A DNA stretch of 10,944 nt from Syntrophomonadaceae bacterium (lineage in GTDB: Bacteria > Bacillota > Dethiobacteria > SKNC01), in assembly GCA_003555415.1 (NCBI GenBank), contig PWHX01000139.1, forward strand, positions 1 to 10,944, in the 5' to 3' direction. Position numbers and translations under genes: made by a program. Shown here piece by piece: positions 7,703 through 10,944 of this stretch; positions within the stretch are counted from its first letter, which is position 1, and each line of letters opens with the position of its first letter. The notes under the pieces are model-generated. The model searched no databases, had not been told where the DNA came from, and saw only the letters and a list, made by a program, of their open reading frames with translations.

Positions 7703-7764
7703 ACCACCGGGGTTCTCTAACCAGGGAGACCGCAGTGCCCATCACCAAAAAAAGAACCCAGAAA
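7703..7764 (-). repeat. Two joined comEC-derived fragments in the spacer
   Basis: Positions 7703-7731 match comEC DNA at 6478-6508 (27 of 31 aligned columns, two 1-nt gaps). The adjoining 7732-7764 matches 6920-6952 (31 of 33 bases). Order and orientation are as in comEC, but about 410 nt between the two pieces is missing. The first piece corresponds to ComEC residues around VPPGERNPGG (165-174), the second to FWVLFLVMGTA (17-27). This is best explained as a partial, internally deleted copy of comEC. Confidence 0.6.
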
Positions 7765-7815
7765 TTCTTGTATTGCCTAAAGGTATTTGCCCAAATATGG
7801 CGAATCATGTAAAGG

Positions 7816-7844
7816 ATAACAGGGATTCTGTTGCTAATTATAAC
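7816..7844 (+). promoter_or_regulatory. Candidate promoter of the universal stress protein gene
   Basis: ATAACA (7816-7821) and TATAAC (7839-7844) are separated by 17 nt, matching the sigma-A consensus at 4 and 5 of 6 positions. Transcription from about 7851 would give a short leader of about 28 nt containing the AAAGGAGG ribosome site at 7861-7868. No other pair in the spacer is as good. Confidence 0.35.
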
Positions 7845-7878
7845 AATGGCACACCTTTAAAAAGGAGGAATATGCTTA

Positions 7879-8313
7879 ATGAAAAAAATTCTGGCTCCTA
7901 TTGACGGTTCCCATAACTCTCTAAAAGCTTTAAAATACGCCAAAAATATAGCTGAAAAATATGGCTCTCAAATTATCTTGGTAAATATTCAAAAACCTAT
8001 TTTTTATGAATCACCCAAACCGGAACCTGTAGGCGAAGAAAGACCTATAACCCTTGAAGAAGAGGCAAGTAAGATTATTAACCAGGGGCTGAAGGTTCTT
8101 GAAGGATGCACTGCATCAATTAAGTCATTAACTAAATCAGATGATATTGTAGGTAACCCGGCTGAACAAATTCTTTATTTAATAGATAAAGAGGACGTTG
8201 ATGTTGTGATTATGGGTAGTCACGGTTTTTCCGGTATCAAAAAGTTTTTTATGGGAAGCGTTTCCCATAAAGTTCTTCAGCATTCTTCGAAACCAGTTAT
8301 GATCATAAAATAA
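7879..8313 (+). CDS. Universal stress protein, UspA family, ATP-binding type
   Basis: This 144-residue cytoplasmic protein has the Usp alpha/beta fold. The N-terminal strand and Walker-like Asp are in KKILAPIDGSHNSLKAL (2-18). The nucleotide-binding signature G-2x-G-9x-G-S is complete: G113, G116, G126 and S127 within MGSHGFSGIKKFFMGSVSHK, ending in the usual KPVMIIK strand. It should therefore bind ATP as a dimer and act in stress adaptation; no specific partner is apparent. The ATG at 7879 has AAAGGAGG 10 nt upstream. An ATG at 7872 is in another frame. The gene stands alone between two spacers that carry gene remnants. Confidence 0.92.
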   Translation: MKKILAPIDGSHNSLKALKYAKNIAEKYGSQIILVNIQKPIFYESPKPEPVGEERPITLEEEASKIINQGLKVLEGCTASIKSLTKSDDIVGNPAEQILYLIDKEDVDVVIMGSHGFSGIKKFFMGSVSHKVLQHSSKPVMIIK

Positions 8314-8465
8314 AGCTCCTCCTTGGAGCGAATAGGAGGGGATATAATATGCCGGTCCCGGTTAAATTCCCGGTCAGATATTTCATTCTCAATCAGTTCC
8401 TGAATAACGGTATCTGAACCACAGCCTTCAGCATGGTTATAATACTCCAGACATCCTGCCGATAA
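8314..8465 (-). pseudogene. Coding-looking minus-strand fragment without start, unrecognised
   Basis: On the minus strand a frame runs open from 8465 (just after TAA 8468-8466) into the antisense of the stress-protein gene, stopping at 8277. Outside that gene it spans about 50 codons and reads like real protein, for example CGSDTVIQELIENEISD followed by REFNRDRHIISP, with mixed codon use rather than A+T-driven residues. There is no ATG, GTG or TTG start and no ribosome site at the upstream end, so it looks like the 3' part of a broken gene. I do not recognise the family. Confidence 0.35.
8315..8417 (+). other. Leader-like element: competing hairpins, strong ribosome site and a 22-codon ORF
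   Basis: After the stress-protein stop, GCTCC (8315-8319) pairs with GGAGC (8325-8329). The same region contains CCTCCT (8318-8323), which can instead pair with the ribosome site AGGAGG (8334-8339), so two structures compete. The site is well spaced before ATG 8349, which opens a 22-codon ORF starting MPVPVKFPVR and ending at TGA 8415-8417. The peptide resembles nothing I know. It may be a leader peptide, or the surviving start of a gene whose body was replaced. Confidence 0.3.
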
Positions 8466-8500
8466 TTATAATTTGCAAAAAATAGAAAAAAAAGGCGAGC

Positions 8501-8535
8501 AATGTTAACCCTGTTGTTTAATTATGGTTGACAAT
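8501..8535 (+). promoter_or_regulatory. Predicted BirA (biotin repressor) operator of bioY
   Basis: AATGTTAACC (8501-8510) and GGTTGACAAT (8526-8535) form an inverted repeat (8 of 10 positions symmetric) separated by 15 nt. Half-sites of TTGTTAAC/GTTAACAA type with a 14-16 nt gap are the known BirA box of Gram-positive biotin genes. It sits directly before a biotin transporter gene and its right half contains the -35 hexamer TTGACA, so biotinyl-AMP-loaded BirA would block RNA polymerase. Confidence 0.75.
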
Positions 8536-8556
8536 TACCAATGTTTCTTTTATTGT
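8528..8556 (+). promoter_or_regulatory. Promoter of bioY, inside the operator
   Basis: A perfect TTGACA (8528-8533) is followed after 17 nt by TATTGT (8551-8556), a 4-of-6 match to the -10 box. The predicted transcription start, 6-9 nt further on, coincides with the ATG at 8563, so the mRNA would be leaderless or nearly so. Confidence 0.55.
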
Positions 8557-8562
8557 ATTATT

Positions 8563-9123
8563 ATGAAATTAACTGCAAAAGATATTACCTTTACCTCTGT
8601 ATTTACAGCAACCGCCTGCCTTGCAGGCCTTATATTGAAAATAGCTCCGGCAACAGTCCCATTCAGTATGCTCCCCTTAGTAGCCATGCTGGCAGGAGGG
8701 GTGCTGGGCAGTAAATTAGGGGCAATAAGCATGACTCTCTACATGATTCTGGGTTTAGCCGGTGTGCCGGTCTTTACTAACCCGCCCTTTGGAGGCCTGA
8801 CCTATATTTTTCAACCAACCTTTGGATTTGTTATAGGTTTTATATTCTGTGCATTTGTTGTGGGCAAAATATCGGAAAATAACAGTAGACTTTCTTATGC
8901 CCATAATCTTTTGGCAATGTTTTTAGGCCTGACCGCTTTGTACATAACCGGCTTAGCCTATCTTTATTTAATGCTTCATGTTTATTTAGGTAGGGAAATA
9001 GGCTTTATTGAACTGTTAACCATGGGATTTTTACCTTTTATATTATTTGACTTGATTAAAGCTTTAATAGCTGTAAATTTAACTAGAACCCTTATGAAAA
9101 GAATTAATCCCAAATATAAATAA
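8563..9123 (+). CDS. bioY: BioY, substrate-binding (S) component of the ECF biotin transporter
   Basis: This 186-residue integral membrane protein with about six hydrophobic segments captures biotin. In full ECF transporters it works with the EcfA ATPases and EcfT, which are not in this window. Family signatures are VPFSMLPLVAMLAGGVLGSKLG, GLAGVPVF followed by PPFGGLTYIFQPTFGFVIGF, and the late GFLPFILFDLIKALIAV segment. I chose ATG 8563, giving the usual BioY start MKLTAKD. The frame extends to ATG 8524, but that codon lies inside the operator and upstream of the promoter's -10. No Shine-Dalgarno precedes either ATG, consistent with leaderless translation. Regulation by BirA is predicted from the upstream operator. 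The stop lies only 9 nt from that of the convergent dehydrogenase gene. Confidence 0.92.
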   Translation: MKLTAKDITFTSVFTATACLAGLILKIAPATVPFSMLPLVAMLAGGVLGSKLGAISMTLYMILGLAGVPVFTNPPFGGLTYIFQPTFGFVIGFIFCAFVVGKISENNSRLSYAHNLLAMFLGLTALYITGLAYLYLMLHVYLGREIGFIELLTMGFLPFILFDLIKALIAVNLTRTLMKRINPKYK

Positions 9124-9132
9124 TTGAGACTA

Positions 9133-10152
9133 TCAAACTACATAGCGGGGGCTACCTCTCAGAAAACTCCTTATATTTTTTACTGTAGTTCGCCGTATGC
9201 GCTGAATAGCTTCCCGACTGTAAAAGCCAATATGCGGTGTAATCACAACGTCTTCCCGGTTTAAGAGAAGCTGATTGCGGACAAATTTTTGCAGCGTATC
9301 CTGGGGAAACTGTGGAGAAAAAAGCCTGTGTTCCTCTTGGATTATATTTTCGCCTTCTAAAACATCAAGCCCTGCGCCAGAGATTATACCTTCCTCCAGA
9401 GCCATAAGCAAAGCTTCTGTGTCTATCAGTTCCCCCCGGGCAGTATTAACCAACAAAGCTCCTTTTTTAACTAATTTTATATTCTCTTTATTTATCAGGT
9501 AATGTGTATGCTCATTAAGGGGAGCATGCAGGGTTATTACATCAGATTCTTTTAAAACCCGCTCCAGGGGAACATAATTAAAATCCAGTATTTCGGCTAA
9601 AAAGGGCTGTTTATTAACATCATACGCCAGGACATCCATACCAAAACCTTTTGCCATGCGAATCACATGAAGGCCTATGTGACCTGCACCTATAACCCCC
9701 AGAGTTTTGTCCTTTAAATCAAAACCCTGCAGCCCTTTAATATCATATTTTTCCCTGGCACTACGAAAATAAGCTTTATGCACATTCCTGGAGAGAGCCA
9801 GTATCAAGGCAAAAGTATGTTCAGCTACTGTGTTTTCGCCATAAACAGGAACATTTGAAACCATGATATCTCTTTTTTTACAGGCTTCCACATCAATATG
9901 GTCGTATCCGGTAGATCGGGTCGCAATAAGTTTTAAGTTGGGCATGATTTCTAATACTTTATCAGTTATTTCTGAGTAAACAAAAACACACAATACCTCA
10001 GTATCTTCTATTTCACCTTTGAACTTTTCAAAGTTTTCCTCGGTCAAGGTGTCTTCTAAAAAAGATAAAGAAAAATCTTTGCGAAGACTCTTTCGAAAGT
10101 AATCCTTTTCCTGCTTTGCTTGTATTTCAAAAAAAGAAATTTTGCTTTTCAC
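9133..10152 (-). CDS. D-isomer-specific 2-hydroxyacid dehydrogenase, D-lactate dehydrogenase-like
   Basis: This 339-residue NAD-dependent dehydrogenase interconverts a 2-oxoacid and a D-2-hydroxyacid in the cytoplasm. The Rossmann motif is GAGHIG (155-160), ending at D178 in LAYD, which favours NAD over NADP. The catalytic triad is visible: R239 in NTARGEL, E266 in GLDVLEGE and H307 in TPHIGFY. The RSTGYDHIDVEA segment (79-90) is typical substrate-domain sequence. TPHIGFYS, and the insertion between residues 270 and 300 with LLLNREDVVITPH, resemble D-lactate dehydrogenases more than phosphoglycerate dehydrogenases, so pyruvate/D-lactate is the likeliest substrate. The start is GTG at 10152, with GAGGTGA 9 nt upstream. 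It is convergent with bioY, and no terminator is visible in the 9-nt gap. Confidence 0.92.
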   Translation of the reverse strand: MKSKISFFEIQAKQEKDYFRKSLRKDFSLSFLEDTLTEENFEKFKGEIEDTEVLCVFVYSEITDKVLEIMPNLKLIATRSTGYDHIDVEACKKRDIMVSNVPVYGENTVAEHTFALILALSRNVHKAYFRSAREKYDIKGLQGFDLKDKTLGVIGAGHIGLHVIRMAKGFGMDVLAYDVNKQPFLAEILDFNYVPLERVLKESDVITLHAPLNEHTHYLINKENIKLVKKGALLVNTARGELIDTEALLMALEEGIISGAGLDVLEGENIIQEEHRLFSPQFPQDTLQKFVRNQLLLNREDVVITPHIGFYSREAIQRIRRTTVKNIRSFLRGSPRYVV

Positions 10153-10246
10153 AAGCTTTTTTCACCTCACAAAATATCTCAACCATTTATTTAAACTGAT
10201 AAGCCTTCTTTAAGTATTCTTTCACCCCTTAAAATGAATATACAAC

Positions 10247-10275
10247 CTTATATCATGTTGAATTAATAGAAGCAA
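10247..10275 (-). promoter_or_regulatory. Candidate promoter of the 2-hydroxyacid dehydrogenase gene
   Basis: On the minus strand TTGCTT (10275-10270) and TATAAG (10252-10247) are separated by 17 nt. It lies directly after the rnhA terminator and about 95 nt before the GTG start, where an independent promoter would be expected. The -35 match is only partial. Confidence 0.35.
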
Positions 10276-10311
10276 CAAAAAAGTTGGCCCTTACCTCTAA
10301 AGCCAACTTTA
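10274..10311 (-). terminator. Intrinsic terminator of rnhA
   Basis: Read on the minus strand, AAAGTTGGC (10310-10302) pairs perfectly with GCCAACTTT (10288-10280) around a 13-nt loop. The right arm runs straight into a U tract (six T in a row, then GTTG). It begins 30 nt after the rnhA stop. Stem, tail and position are all textbook for rho-independent termination. Confidence 0.85.
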
Positions 10312-10340
10312 TAAATCCTTTATGCTTTTTAAAATATTTA

Positions 10341-10775
10341 TTATCTTTTTATTTCCTTCCTGGCCAGTTCATCACAACGGTTGTTATACAGGTTATCGGA
10401 ATGGCCCTTTACTTTAATAAATTTTACTTGATGCTTTTTAGACAGAGTCAAAAGTTCCTCCCATAGGTCTTGATTCTCAACAGGTTTCTTTTGCATTGTT
10501 TTCCACCCGTTACTCTGCCACTTCTTCAACCATCCTTGGTTAAAGGCATTTACCAGATAAGCACTGTCACTGTATAAGTTAACCCTGCAGGGATATTTAA
10601 GAGCCCTGAGAGCTTCTACTGCAGCCTTCATTTCCATTCTCTGATTGGTAGTATGAGCCTCTCCCCCGAATATTTCTTTTTTCTTATCTCCATAAAGTAA
10701 AACAGCTGCCCAGCCGCCGGGTCCGGGATTACCCGAACAGGCTCCATCTGTATATATTTCAACCGTTTTCTTCAT
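10341..10775 (-). CDS. rnhA: Ribonuclease HI
   Basis: This 144-residue cytoplasmic endonuclease cleaves the RNA strand of RNA-DNA hybrids. All key residues are present: D10 in IYTDGACSGNPGPGG, E48 in NQRMEMKAA, D70 in LYSDSAYLV, H125 in VKGHSDN and D135 in NRCDELA. The tryptophan- and lysine-rich handle region (GWLKKWQSNGWKTM, 81-94) is kept, so it is of the Escherichia coli type rather than the shortened form. I chose ATG 10775, with GGAGG 9 nt upstream. A TTG one codon earlier (10778) is possible. Length matches the family, and its own promoter and terminator make it a single-gene unit. Confidence 0.95.
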   Translation of the reverse strand: MKKTVEIYTDGACSGNPGPGGWAAVLLYGDKKKEIFGGEAHTTNQRMEMKAAVEALRALKYPCRVNLYSDSAYLVNAFNQGWLKKWQSNGWKTMQKKPVENQDLWEELLTLSKKHQVKFIKVKGHSDNLYNNRCDELARKEIKR

Positions 10776-10839
10776 CAAAATTTACCTCCATAAACTGCTT
10801 TCAGATTTAAGAATGTTTACAAGTTTCAAAATTAGGGCA

Positions 10840-10845
10840 AGTATA
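10840..10845 (-). promoter_or_regulatory. Extended -10 promoter of rnhA
   Basis: On the minus strand TATACT (10845-10840) is preceded by TGA, forming an extended -10 element that can work without a good -35; none is seen at 17 nt. The leader would be about 55-60 nt. Upstream, TTTACCA occurs twice on the plus strand, 18 nt apart (10862-10868 and 10880-10886), of unknown meaning. The remaining sequence to 10944 shows no gene. Confidence 0.45.
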
Positions 10846-10944
10846 TCATATTAAACAAATATTTACCAGTGAAATGATTTTTACCAAATTTTATTATCAA
10901 GCCCTTATTTATTTGTTACACTTCTGCTAAAATAAACATATATT

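Larger units (their letters stand above)
7629..7856 (-). pseudogene. Open minus-strand stretch carrying comEC-like peptide, probable gene remnant
   Basis: On the minus strand one frame is open from 7856 to a TAA at 7631-7629. Its first ATG is at 7808, giving 59 codons with no Shine-Dalgarno before it. The frame includes FWVLFLVMGTA, identical to ComEC residues 17-27. Past that point it no longer follows ComEC, because the adjoining comEC-like DNA is in another frame. The frame also runs through the DUF4870 terminator. I read it as debris rather than an expressed gene. A short expressed membrane peptide is possible but unsupported. Confidence 0.3.

Noticed and set aside
7686..7904. A plus-strand ORF of 72 codons upstream of the stress-protein gene.
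   Set aside because: It has no ribosome site, begins in the terminator tail, runs through the antisense comEC fragments and overlaps the start of the stress-protein gene in another frame.
8524..8562. The upstream ATG giving a bioY product 13 residues longer.
   Set aside because: It lies within the operator and upstream of the predicted -10, has no Shine-Dalgarno, and the extra residues are not part of the BioY family.
10800..10830. A single BirA-like half-site (TTGTAAAC on the minus strand) upstream of rnhA.
   Set aside because: No inverted partner lies 14-16 nt away, and rnhA has no link to biotin.

Overview
The window is A+T-rich DNA with purine-rich Shine-Dalgarno sites (AAGGAGG type), frequent TTG and GTG starts, compact TATAAT promoters and a BirA-type biotin operator. 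Together with the protein families present, this suggests a low-G+C Gram-positive bacterium (Bacillota), probably an anaerobic Clostridia-type organism. The species cannot be named from this stretch. No rRNA, tRNA, CRISPR array or intact transposable element was seen.

Layout. From 1 to 3781 (minus strand) lies a two-gene operon overlapping by 4 nt: a GT-B glycosyltransferase of the glycogen/starch-synthase-like GT4 group, then an 820-residue fusion of a sugar-1-phosphate nucleotidylyltransferase, a left-handed beta-helix and a phosphomannomutase-like domain whose catalytic loops are eroded. An A+T-rich gap of about 350 nt holds a -10 box, palindromes and a long imperfect hairpin. Next come a small GYD-domain protein (minus) with a very good promoter and the DNA-uptake channel gene comEC (minus). 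A divergent spacer leads to a small DUF4870 membrane protein (plus), whose start codon sits in a hairpin with a G9 tract in its loop. A universal stress protein (plus) and the biotin transporter subunit bioY (plus) follow. Convergent with bioY is a D-lactate-dehydrogenase-like 2-hydroxyacid dehydrogenase (minus), then rnhA (minus) with a clear intrinsic terminator.

How the genes work together. The first two genes plausibly make and use a nucleotide sugar for a storage or surface polysaccharide. The rest look like independent single-gene units. bioY appears to be controlled by BirA: an inverted repeat with biotin-operator half-sites covers its -35 region, and the likely transcription start falls on or next to the start codon, implying leaderless translation.

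The least ordinary parts are the spacers around the stress-protein gene. One contains two joined fragments nearly identical to separate parts of comEC. The other contains an open, coding-looking minus-strand stretch with no start, plus a 22-codon plus-strand ORF with a strong Shine-Dalgarno. These look like debris of rearranged or lost genes. I did not find a clear-cut new multi-gene system.
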